This document shows positions 16,275-23,000 of a DNA stretch of 64,000 nt, one piece after another. Each line of letters begins with the position of its first letter. Position 1 is the first letter of the stretch. This DNA is from Actinomadura flavalba DSM 45200 (GTDB taxonomy: Bacteria > Actinomycetota > Actinomycetes > Streptosporangiales > Streptosporangiaceae). Where the stretch lies: NCBI RefSeq assembly GCF_000374305.1, contig NZ_KB894094.1, positions 372,001 to 436,000 on the forward strand, read 5' to 3'. The translations under genes and the position numbers were made by a program. Under the pieces are notes generated by a model. The model did not search any database. It saw nothing but the letters and a program-made list of their open reading frames with translations, and was not told the DNA's origin.

Positions 16275-16566
16275 GTCTGCTCCTTAGAGTCCTGACCGAA
16301 ACGTACGGAACGGACACCCCCCACGCCAGAGCCAAACGCCACCAACATCCCAAAACCACCCACAACACCCACCACCCGCCACCACACCGCCCCCAACCAC
16401 CGCACCCTCACACCACCCAGCCACCGCACCACCCACCCACCCCGGCACCAGCCACCACGCCCCCGAGCTCCAGCCACCACACCACCGCGACACCCAAGCC
16501 CCAACCACCACGCCTCCACGCGCCACAGCTCCAGCCACCACACCACCCCACACCCAAGCCCCAACC

Positions 16567-16598
16567 TTCACGCCTTCACGCCTTCACGCCTTCACGCT
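16567..16598. repeat. 8-bp tandem repeat, four copies
   Basis: TTCACGCC is repeated four times in tandem, the last with a T at its final base. Slipped-strand variation between strains is likely. Confidence 0.9.
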
Positions 16599-16600
16599 CC

Positions 16601-16693
16601 AACCACCGCGGCACCACGACCACCAAGCTCCAACCACCCCGGCACCATGACCATCAGGGTTCAGCCACCGCGGCACCACGACCACGAAGGTCC
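16601..16693. repeat. 31-bp tandem repeat, three copies
   Basis: Three consecutive 31-base units at 16601, 16632 and 16663 each contain CCACC(G/C)CGGCACCA(C/T)GACCA. The units differ at several bases, so they are not recent copies. They adjoin the long inverted repeat. Confidence 0.8.
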
Positions 16694-16717
16694 GGCCGAC
16701 AAGACGCCAACCGTCAC

Positions 16718-16811
16718 GGGTCAGGGCCGCGCCGCCGCAGAGGGCATGATCATCCGGACCGAAGGGAGGATGATCATGCCCTCTGCGGCGGTGCCAAAAG
16801 GGCCCTGACCC
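16718..16811. repeat. Long inverted repeat with 24-bp perfect arms
   Basis: The inner arms at 16732-16755 and 16768-16791 match perfectly over 24 bases around the 12-base loop GGACCGAAGGGA. Beyond an asymmetric bulge, outer arms GGGTCAGGGCC (16718-16728) and GGCCCTGACCC (16801-16811) also match perfectly. No gene ends here on either strand, so it is not an ordinary terminator. It lies in the promoter region of the kstR2-like gene. Confidence 0.85.
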
Positions 16812-16863
16812 CCGCCGCGACGGAGTCGCGGCCATAAACAGAGCAAGCGTTCGGGTGGGCGGG

Positions 16864-16869
16864 CATAAT
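16864..16869 (+). promoter_or_regulatory. -10 element of leaderless kstR2-like transcript
   Basis: CATAAT ends six bases before the GTG at 16876, so transcription should begin at or within a base of the start codon. Leaderless mRNAs of this form are common in actinomycetes. A degenerate regulon half-site (GCAAGC at about 16843) lies just upstream and could give weak autoregulation. Confidence 0.5.
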
Positions 16870-16875
16870 GGGGGG

Positions 16876-17544
16876 GTGACCACCACGAACGCGAATTCCG
16901 GCCGGACCCGTACGCCGAGCACGCAGGAGGAGGCGCCGCGTCGTCGTGGGCGCGGCGCGAGCGCGCTGGCGTCCGAGCGGCGCGACCACCTGGTGCGCCT
17001 GGCGGCCGACCTGTTCGCCGAGAAGGGGTTCCAGGCGACGACGGTCCGCGACATCGCCAAGGAGGCCGGCATCCTGTCGGGCAGCCTCTACCACCACTTC
17101 GACTCCAAGGAGTCGATCGTCGACGAGATCCTCTCGGGCTTCTTCGAGGAGATCATGGCGGCGTACCGGGGCGTCATCGACCGGGGCGACGATCCGCGCG
17201 CGACGATCGCGGGCCTGGTCCGCATCGCGTTCGGCACGCTGGAGCCGCACCGCGCGGCGATCACCGTCATGCAGAACGACTGGAGCTACCTCCAGGGCAT
17301 GGAGCGCTTCGCCTACCTCACCCGCTCCGAGGACGACGTGGAGGCGATGTGGGTCACGGCGATCAAGGCGGGGCAGGACAGCGGAGACTTCCGCGCCGAC
17401 ATCGACCCCAAGCTGACGTACCGGATGATCCGCGACACCGTCTGGGTCGCGGTCCGCTGGTTCAAGCCCGGCGGCCGTCTCAACGCCGAGGGTCTCGCGG
17501 ACCACTACCTCAAGGTCATGTTCGACGGCATCAACACGCACTAG
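16876..17544 (+). CDS. kstR2: KstR2-like TetR-family repressor
   Basis: A 222-residue TetR regulator. The helix-turn-helix (FAEKGFQATTVRDIAKEAGILSGSLYHHF) sits at about 50-80 after a disordered basic lead. The C-terminal ligand domain ends with MIRDTVWVAVRWFKPGGRLNAEGLADHYLKV, a block characteristic of KstR2, the repressor of steroid ring C/D degradation that releases DNA when HIP-CoA binds. GTG 16876 is chosen because it coincides with the predicted transcription start; ATG 16855 would lie upstream of it. It is the best candidate to bind the nine CCAAGC-N4-GCTTGG palindromes, although it stands 12 kb from the nearest. The ligand is probably a CoA thioester of the pathway substrate. Confidence 0.75.
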   Translation: MTTTNANSGRTRTPSTQEEAPRRRGRGASALASERRDHLVRLAADLFAEKGFQATTVRDIAKEAGILSGSLYHHFDSKESIVDEILSGFFEEIMAAYRGVIDRGDDPRATIAGLVRIAFGTLEPHRAAITVMQNDWSYLQGMERFAYLTRSEDDVEAMWVTAIKAGQDSGDFRADIDPKLTYRMIRDTVWVAVRWFKPGGRLNAEGLADHYLKVMFDGINTH

Positions 17545-17550
17545 GCGCGG

Positions 17551-17582
17551 GCGACCGCCGTCCCGCGCGGGACGGCGGTCGC
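17551..17582. terminator. Bidirectional terminator hairpin
   Basis: A perfect 14-bp stem (GCGACCGCCGTCCC / GGGACGGCGGTCGC) with a GCGC loop lies between the convergent kstR2-like and MMPL genes. It has no U-tract but is the strongest stem between convergent genes in the window. Confidence 0.8.
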
Positions 17583-17592
17583 GTACCGGGGC

Positions 17593-19737
17593 TCAGACTC
17601 CGGCGGGCTCCTTGCCCTCGGTCCGCTCGGCGGCCAGCGCCGAGGGCAGGACGCGGGCGAGCGGGCGCGGCAGCCACCAGTTGGCCTTGCCGCACAGTTC
17701 CATCAGCGCCGGTACCAGCACCATCCGGACGATCGTCGCGTCCACCAGGATCGCCACGGCGAGGCCGAGGCCGATCTGCTTGACCTGGAGGTCGGGTCCG
17801 AGCAGCACCGACAGGAAGATCATCACCATGATCGCGGCGGCGGCGGTGATGACGCGGGCGGTCCGGGCGAGCCCCTGCGCGACGGCCTCGCGGGTCTCCA
17901 CGCCCCGCTCGTACAGTTCGCGGACGCGGGACACCAGGAACACCTCGTAGTCCATGGAGAGCCCGAACAGGATCGGGAACATCATCAGCGGCACCCACGT
18001 GGTGACCGGCATGTCCGTGGGGAAGCCGAGCAGTCTCCCGGCCCAGCCCCACTGCACGACGGCGGTCAGCACCCCGTAGGCGGCGCCGACCGACAGCAGG
18101 TTCATCAGCGCGGCCTGGAGCGCGATCGTCACCGAGCGGACCATCGCGACGAGCAGCAGCAGCGACAGCCCGACGACGACCGCGATGAGCCACGGCAGCC
18201 GGTCGCGGACGTTCTCGGCGAAGTCGATCGAGCCCGCGTTCGGGCCGCCGACGTGCACGTCCAGGTCCGTTCCGGCGGTGGCGCGGGGGATGACGTCGTC
18301 GCGCAGCGTGTGGACGAGGTCGGCGGTCCTCGCGTCGAGCGCGCCGGTCGCGGGGAAGGCGACGAGCAGCGCGGCGGCGCCGTCGCGGCTCGGCACGGGC
18401 GGCTGCACGGCCGCGATCCCGGGCGTCTCCCGGACGGCCCGCGCGACGGGCGCCAGGTCGCCGCCGGTGGCGACGATCACCAGCGGCGCCGAGGTGCCCG
18501 GCCCGAACGCCTCGGAGACGATCGTGTGGGCGGCGTAGCCGCTGGTGTCGCGCGGCTGGACGCTGGAGTCGGGCAGCGCGAGCCGCATCGACAGCGCGGG
18601 CACGGCCAGCAGGAGCAGCACCCCGGCGGCGACGGCGCCGGTGAGCAGCGGGCGGCGCTGCACCGTCCGCGCCCAGCGCTCGGCGAGCGGGCGGCGGGCG
18701 CGGCCGAGGCCGGGCACCTTGAACCGGTCGATGTGGCGGCCGGTGAAGCCGAGCAGGGCGGGCAGCAGCGTGACGGCGGCGAGCATCGTCATCAGCACGG
18801 CGAGCCCGGCGGCGACGGCGACGCCGTTGAGCAGTTCCTGCCGCATGACGAGCAGGCCGAGCAGCGCGATGATGACGGTCGTCCCGGCGAACAGCACCGC
18901 GCGTCCGGCCGTCGTGATCGCGAGGACGGTGCTGTCCTCGGGGTCGAGGCCGTCGTGCAGGCCCTCGCGGTAGCGGGTGACGATGAACAGCGCGTAGTCG
19001 ATGCCGACGCCGAGCCCGATGAGCGCGGCGACGATCGGGCTGAACGACGGCGCGGGCAGGAGGTGCCCGAGCAGCATGATGAGCGCGAGGCCGGTGCCGA
19101 TGCCGAACAGCGCGGTGACGATCGGCAGCCCCATCGCCAGCACGGACCCGAACGCGATGAGCAGGATGACGATCGCGGCGAGCAGCCCGACGCCCTCGGC
19201 CGAGCCGCCGCCGGGCGTCTCAGCGAGGTCGACGGCGGCGCCGCCGAACTCGATCCGCACGGGGCCGTCGGGGGCGCGGGCGTCCTTGAGCAGCGCGGCG
19301 ACCGCCGCCTTCGGCATGTCGTCGGTGGCGACGTCGAGCTGCGCGGACGCGAACGCCGAGCGTCCGTCGCCGGAGATCTGGCCGGGCGTGGTGTAGGGGG
19401 AGCCGACGGACGTGACGTGCGGCGTCTCGGCCAGCCGGTCCAGCGCGGCCTGCACCTTGGCGCGGGCGGCGGGGGCGCGGACGTCGCCGTCGGCGCGGAC
19501 GGCCATCGTGATGCTGTCGCCGCCCGCGCCGGGGAAGTGGTCGTCCAGCACCCGCTGGGCGCGGCCGGACTCGCTGTTCCCGCCGGCGAAGTCGTTGAGC
19601 GGTTCGGCGCCGAAGCCGAAGCCGAGCACGAGGACGGCGATCGTCCCGGTGATCCAGGCGGCGAGGGTGAGGCGGCGCCCGCGGTGGCAGCGGCGGGCGA
19701 GCGCGGCGAGCGGGCCGGTGGGCGGTGGTGCGGTCAT
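17593..19737 (-). CDS. MMPL-family RND-type membrane transporter
   Basis: A 714-residue transporter with 12 predicted helices in two MMPL halves. The first helix (LAAWITGTIAVLVLGFGFG) is followed by a large extracytoplasmic loop (about 40-170), then helices including LIMLLGHLLPAPSFSPIVAALIGLGVGIDYALFIVTRYREGL, with the family GxxxDY motif that carries the proton-relay aspartate; the second half repeats this as GLSMDYEVFLVSRVREL. It exports lipids, siderophores or drugs by proton antiport. ATG 19737 follows GAAGGTG; an upstream start at 19848 lacks a site. The 9-bp palindrome about 90 bases upstream suggests drug- or ligand-responsive control. Confidence 0.9.
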   Translation of the reverse strand: MTAPPPTGPLAALARRCHRGRRLTLAAWITGTIAVLVLGFGFGAEPLNDFAGGNSESGRAQRVLDDHFPGAGGDSITMAVRADGDVRAPAARAKVQAALDRLAETPHVTSVGSPYTTPGQISGDGRSAFASAQLDVATDDMPKAAVAALLKDARAPDGPVRIEFGGAAVDLAETPGGGSAEGVGLLAAIVILLIAFGSVLAMGLPIVTALFGIGTGLALIMLLGHLLPAPSFSPIVAALIGLGVGIDYALFIVTRYREGLHDGLDPEDSTVLAITTAGRAVLFAGTTVIIALLGLLVMRQELLNGVAVAAGLAVLMTMLAAVTLLPALLGFTGRHIDRFKVPGLGRARRPLAERWARTVQRRPLLTGAVAAGVLLLLAVPALSMRLALPDSSVQPRDTSGYAAHTIVSEAFGPGTSAPLVIVATGGDLAPVARAVRETPGIAAVQPPVPSRDGAAALLVAFPATGALDARTADLVHTLRDDVIPRATAGTDLDVHVGGPNAGSIDFAENVRDRLPWLIAVVVGLSLLLLVAMVRSVTIALQAALMNLLSVGAAYGVLTAVVQWGWAGRLLGFPTDMPVTTWVPLMMFPILFGLSMDYEVFLVSRVRELYERGVETREAVAQGLARTARVITAAAAIMVMIFLSVLLGPDLQVKQIGLGLAVAILVDATIVRMVLVPALMELCGKANWWLPRPLARVLPSALAAERTEGKEPAGV

Positions 19738-19824
19738 GGGGTCACCTTCGGGAAGCACGATCGGTACGGCTTCGAGCCTGGTGTCCGGGGACGGCCCGGG
19801 GCATCCGGCGGACGATGTCAACCG

Positions 19825-19846
19825 GTGTACGCCTGTGGGCGTACAC
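19825..19846. promoter_or_regulatory. Candidate TetR/MarR operator upstream of MMPL gene
   Basis: GTGTACGCC-TGTG-GGCGTACAC, a perfect 9-4-9 palindrome, 88 bases before the MMPL ATG. It does not resemble the regulon motif, so a different regulator, not encoded nearby, should bind it. Confidence 0.55.
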
Positions 19847-19987
19847 AACGGTCCGGTCGTTCCTCCGATCCGCCATGCGCGCCGTCCTTGAGGATGACAT
19901 CGTGTCCTTCATCACACTTTGTCGATCAAGGGTGACGTTTTCGATCCTGGGGACGCTGTATCCAAAAGGTGAACGGGGGGAGGCGGC

Positions 19988-20215
19988 ATGACGGTACAAC
20001 GTGGCGCCGCGAGTCAGGAGGAGCCCTCGCCCGCCGCGCAGGCGGCGACGGTGCGGGGGTTGCAGGAACAGTTCCCCGGGGTGCGCGTCTGGTACGGCAG
20101 GGCGACGGGTTCGTGGTGGGCGATGGTGCCGCTGGGCGGCGGTTCCCGGCTGCTGGAGGCCGCGCAGCCGCAGGCGCTGCGCGACTCGATCATGCAGGTG
20201 CGGGCGGCGGGGTGA
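19988..20215 (+). CDS. Small conserved hypothetical protein
   Basis: A 75-residue protein; ATG 19988 follows GGGGGAGG. It has a charged helical lead, then strands PGVRVWYGRATGSWWAMVPLGGG and a C-terminal helix (PQALRDSIMQVRAAG). The aromatic strand resembles a family of small actinomycete proteins with no known function. Its stop lies just before the end of the convergent Ltp2-like gene. No signal peptide or catalytic motif is visible. Confidence 0.6.
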   Translation: MTVQRGAASQEEPSPAAQAATVRGLQEQFPGVRVWYGRATGSWWAMVPLGGGSRLLEAAQPQALRDSIMQVRAAG

Positions 20216-20222
20216 GCGCCGC

Positions 20223-21353
20223 TCAGGGGGCGGTGAGCAGGGCGGCGGCGCCGTGGCCGCCGCCGAAGCCGGTGCACAGCGCGACGTCCGCTCCGGTCGG
20301 GTTCGTCCCCGCGCCGCGAAGCTGGCGGACGGCCTCGGCGACGTTGTTGAGGCCGTGCACGTAGCCCTCGGACAGCAGCCCGCCGTGCGGGTTCACCGGG
20401 ACCTCCCCTGCGGCCGCGTGGCCGCGCGCGAGCAGGAATCCGCCCAGGTCGGGGCGTTCCACCAGGCCGAAGTCTTCGAGCTGGCGCGGGACGAGCCAGG
20501 AGTAGGCGTCGTAGAGCAGCGCGAGCCGCACGTCGGCGGGACGCATCCCGGCCGCCGCGTAGAGCGGCGCGGCGACGTGCGCGGAGAACACGCGGGTGAC
20601 GTCGTCGGTGCGGTCCATCCGGTTCGGCGCGCCGCCGCGCACGACGGCGTGGACGCGCGGCGCGTCCGGGGCGTCCTGCGCGCGGGTGACGACGAGCGCG
20701 CAGGCGGCGTCGGTCTCCTGGCAGCAGTCGGCGCGGCGCACGGGTGAGGCGACCATCGGCTCGGCGCGGTAGTCCTCCAAGAGGAGGGGGTCGCGGCGCA
20801 GCGCGCGCGGGTTGGCGGCGGCGTGCTCGCGCGACTGTGCGACCACGGCATGGGTGTGCTCCTCCGTGAGGAGGGTGTCGTGCAGGTACCGCTGGGCGGC
20901 GAGGGCGAACTGGTGGACGGGCCCGGCCAGGCCGTAGGGGCGGGTGAACTCTTCCTCGGTGCCCTCCCCCAGGCGGAGGCCGGTGGTGGTGACGCGGTGT
21001 CCCGAGCGGCCGTTCAGCGCCCGGTAGACCAGGACGGACCGGGCGATCCCGGCGTCCACCAGCATCGCGGCGTCACCGAGGATCGAGGCGCACTGGCTGC
21101 CGCCGCCGGAGATCTCGTTGTGCCAGCCCAGGTCGTCCAGGCCGAGTTCGCGGGCGACGTACGGGACGGGCGCGCCGTCGCCGAGGTGGTAGGTGAGGAT
21201 CGCGTCGGGACGGTCGAGGCCCGCGTCGTCGAGCGCGGCCCGGCAGGCGCGGGCGGCGAGCACCGGGACGGTGACGCCGGAGGCGCGCGTGGGCGTCGTC
21301 ATGCCGACCCCGGCGACGGCCGCCCGTCCGGAGAAGCCCTGCCGTCCCGTCAT
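20223..21353 (-). CDS. Ltp2-like thiolase-fold protein, second copy
   Basis: A 376-residue Ltp2-type protein; ATG 21353 follows AGGGAGA. The C-terminal signature GGLLSEGYVHGLNNVAEAVRQLRG is intact and ALLYDAYSWLVPRQLEDFGL gives the family tyrosine. The nucleophile position reads GGGSQCASIL: the thiolase cysteine is again replaced by glycine, though another Cys lies three residues on. Its DUF35 partner is not adjacent; the lone DUF35 gene at 28903 may serve it. Operator 3 lies 109 bases upstream, inside the end of the Dabb gene. It probably cleaves a different beta-hydroxyacyl-CoA than the first copy. Confidence 0.83.
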   Translation of the reverse strand: MTGRQGFSGRAAVAGVGMTTPTRASGVTVPVLAARACRAALDDAGLDRPDAILTYHLGDGAPVPYVARELGLDDLGWHNEISGGGSQCASILGDAAMLVDAGIARSVLVYRALNGRSGHRVTTTGLRLGEGTEEEFTRPYGLAGPVHQFALAAQRYLHDTLLTEEHTHAVVAQSREHAAANPRALRRDPLLLEDYRAEPMVASPVRRADCCQETDAACALVVTRAQDAPDAPRVHAVVRGGAPNRMDRTDDVTRVFSAHVAAPLYAAAGMRPADVRLALLYDAYSWLVPRQLEDFGLVERPDLGGFLLARGHAAAGEVPVNPHGGLLSEGYVHGLNNVAEAVRQLRGAGTNPTGADVALCTGFGGGHGAAALLTAP

Positions 21354-21461
21354 CGCGTCTCCCTCACCGTGCCGGTGGTGCGGGCCGCCCGCCGGGGAGG
21401 GGGCGCGATCCGACCCCGGCGGGCGGTGTCCGCCGACGCTAACCCGCCGGAGTCGTCTTAG

Positions 21462-21477
21462 ACAAGCGCTTGCTAGG
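21462..21477. promoter_or_regulatory. Operator palindrome 3 (regulon motif)
   Basis: ACAAGC-GCTT-GCTAGG. It overlaps the stop codon (TAG) of the Dabb gene and precedes the Ltp2-like gene by 109 bases, so it gives that gene its own regulated promoter. It also has a CAAG-CG-CTTG core. Confidence 0.7.
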
Positions 21478-21775
21478 TGTCGTACTGGACCGAGGCGCGC
21501 TGCGCGGCGATCGGCGTGATGTAGGCGTCGATGACGTCGCGGTGGGCCGGGTGGTCGCGGTAGACGAGGTAGGCGTCCCGGTCGGCGAAGTCGGCCACGA
21601 CGACGAAGTCCCAGGTGTTCGGGTTGACGCCCGCGTCGATGCCGGTGCTGTACGCGGCGATCTGCGGGATCTGCCCGGGAAGTTCCGCGAGCTTGGCCGC
21701 CACCTCCTCCTGCTGCGCGACCGTCGTCCCCTCGGCCCACACGAACATCACCACGTGCCTGAATCCGCTGCTCAT
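21473..21775 (-). CDS. Dabb (stress-responsive alpha/beta-barrel) protein
   Basis: A 100-residue ferredoxin-like dimeric barrel protein. It opens with FRHVVMFVWAEGTT, the family's H-V-x-x-F start, has a helix ending ELPGQIPQIAAYSTGIDAG, then WDFVVVADFADRDAYLVYRDHPAH and a short C-terminus. Members act as small hydrophobic-ligand enzymes or binding proteins, for example polyketide cyclases and steroid-pathway accessory proteins. ATG 21775 starts 37 bases from operator 4, shared with the divergent LLM gene. Its stop lies inside operator 3. It therefore belongs to the regulon, perhaps cyclising or isomerising an intermediate. Confidence 0.82.
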   Translation of the reverse strand: MSSGFRHVVMFVWAEGTTVAQQEEVAAKLAELPGQIPQIAAYSTGIDAGVNPNTWDFVVVADFADRDAYLVYRDHPAHRDVIDAYITPIAAQRASVQYDT

Positions 21776-21811
21776 GCGCTCACCGTACCGAGCCGTGCGG
21801 GCGATCCCTTC

Positions 21812-21827
21812 CCAAGCGAGCGCTTGG
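21812..21827. promoter_or_regulatory. Operator palindrome 4 (regulon motif)
   Basis: CCAAGC-GAGC-GCTTGG, a perfect 6-4-6 inverted repeat between the Dabb gene (leftward) and the LLM gene (rightward). One site can repress both. Confidence 0.8.
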
Positions 21828-21903
21828 TACGTCAGAATGGGCGCGGCGTCGTACGCCGGCGTGGCGCGGCGCGCTCGCCGGGCCGTCCGCTGGAGAAGGA
21901 GCC

Positions 21904-22968
21904 GTGCACGTGAAGTTCTCGACCTTCCACCTGTTCCACCAGTTCGCCGGGCAGACCGCCCGGGAGGTGTACGACTACCAGCTCGAAGTCGTCGAGCTGC
22001 TGGAAGAACTCGGGTTCGACGGCGTGTGGATCGCCGAGCACCACTTCCGGGACTACGGCGTCGTGCCCAACGTCTTCACGCTGCTGTCGAACCTCGCCGC
22101 CCGCACCGAGCGGCTGCGGCTCGGCACCGGCATCGTCGTCCTGCCCCTGCACAACCCGATCCACGTGGCCGAGGAGGCCGCGATGGTGGACCTGCTGTCG
22201 GGCGGCCGGCTCCAGCTCGGCATCGGGCGCGGCTACCAGAGCGCCGAGTTCGAGAACTTCGGGCTCGACCTCGCCGAGGCCCGCGACCGGTTCGACGAGT
22301 GCCTCGACATGATCGTCGGGCTGTGGACGCAGGAGCCGTTCGAGTACAAGGGCCGCTTCCACAAGACGACGCACCCGCTGACGCTCATGCCCAAGCCGGT
22401 GCAGCGCCCGCACCCGCCGCTGCACGTCGCCGCCGTCAGCCCCGAGACCGTCGAGCGCTACGCGGCGCGCGGGCTCCCGATCCTCGCGGACCCCGCCGCG
22501 CCGTTCAAGAAGATCGCCGAGGCCGCGCGGACGTGGCACGCGACGGCCGCCGCGCACGGCGTCGACACCGCCGGGGCCGAACTGGTCGCGAGCCGGTCGG
22601 TGTACGTGGCGCCGACCGCCGAGCAGGCCCGCGCCGACCAGGCCCGGTTCGAGGCGGGCTTCGACCGGTCGCGGATCTTCAACGCGGCCAGCGCGCCGAT
22701 CGACCCGGCGACCGGCAGGGCCGCCAAGGGCTTCGAGTTCTACCAGGACCGCTACCTCAAGGGCGGCTCGGTCGACAACGAGTTCCGCTGGAACCAGCTG
22801 GAGGTCATCGGTGACCCCGAACGCGTCATCGGGCAGATCGCGGCGATCCGGGAGATGGGGTTCACGAACCTCATGTGCGACTTCGGCTCGACACGTCCGC
22901 TGCCGCTGGACGAGATGCGCCGGGTGCTCCGCTTCTTCGCCGCCGAGGTCATGCCCGCGTTCCGCTGA
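21904..22968 (+). CDS. LLM-class flavin-dependent monooxygenase
   Basis: A 354-residue luciferase-like enzyme; GTG 21904 follows AAGGAGCC. It has the TIM-barrel series: KFSTFHLFHQF, GFDGVWIAEHHFRDYGVVPN, RLRLGTGIVVLPLHNPIHVAEEAAMVDLLSGGRLQLGIGRGY and the PVQRPHPPLHVAAVSPE strand. The EHHF block and LPLHNPIHVAEE segment are those of bacterial-luciferase-type flavin monooxygenases rather than F420 reductases. Reduced flavin could come from the HsaB-like reductase. It begins an operon with the adenylate-forming protein at 23001. Substrate is probably an oxo- or hydroxy-CoA intermediate or a hydrophobic ketone, giving a Baeyer-Villiger or hydroxylation product. Confidence 0.9.
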   Translation: MHVKFSTFHLFHQFAGQTAREVYDYQLEVVELLEELGFDGVWIAEHHFRDYGVVPNVFTLLSNLAARTERLRLGTGIVVLPLHNPIHVAEEAAMVDLLSGGRLQLGIGRGYQSAEFENFGLDLAEARDRFDECLDMIVGLWTQEPFEYKGRFHKTTHPLTLMPKPVQRPHPPLHVAAVSPETVERYAARGLPILADPAAPFKKIAEAARTWHATAAAHGVDTAGAELVASRSVYVAPTAEQARADQARFEAGFDRSRIFNAASAPIDPATGRAAKGFEFYQDRYLKGGSVDNEFRWNQLEVIGDPERVIGQIAAIREMGFTNLMCDFGSTRPLPLDEMRRVLRFFAAEVMPAFR

Positions 22969-23000
22969 CACCCCCCGCAGTACCCGCCCGAGGAGGCGCG

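Larger units (their letters stand above)
16310..16716. repeat. C/A-skewed low-complexity region with imperfect direct repeats
   Basis: The plus strand is almost free of G for about 300 bases and built of CCACC, CCAAC and CACC blocks. A block of about 40 bases starting AGCTCCAGCCACCAC recurs at 16466 and 16527 (61-base offset). Two further tandem arrays follow. Reading frames across it are low-complexity and lack ribosome sites, so no gene is called. Its complement carries many GGTGG runs, which could fold into G-quadruplex-like structures. Confidence 0.75.

Noticed and set aside
16284..16571. Trp/Gly/Val-rich leftward frames over the low-complexity region
   Set aside because: They follow directly from repeated GGTGG codons; no ribosome site, no conserved pattern.
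16466..16716. Possible CRISPR array in the tandem repeats
   Set aside because: The units are directly adjacent, diverge and have no unique spacers; no cas gene is nearby.
16843..16858. A tenth regulon operator at the kstR2-like promoter
   Set aside because: Only one half-site (GCAAGC) is recognisable and the other half matches poorly; kept only as a remark on possible weak autoregulation.
19742..19999. A small leftward gene upstream of the MMPL gene
   Set aside because: It overlaps the promoter palindrome and is Arg-rich without a family pattern; more likely regulatory DNA.
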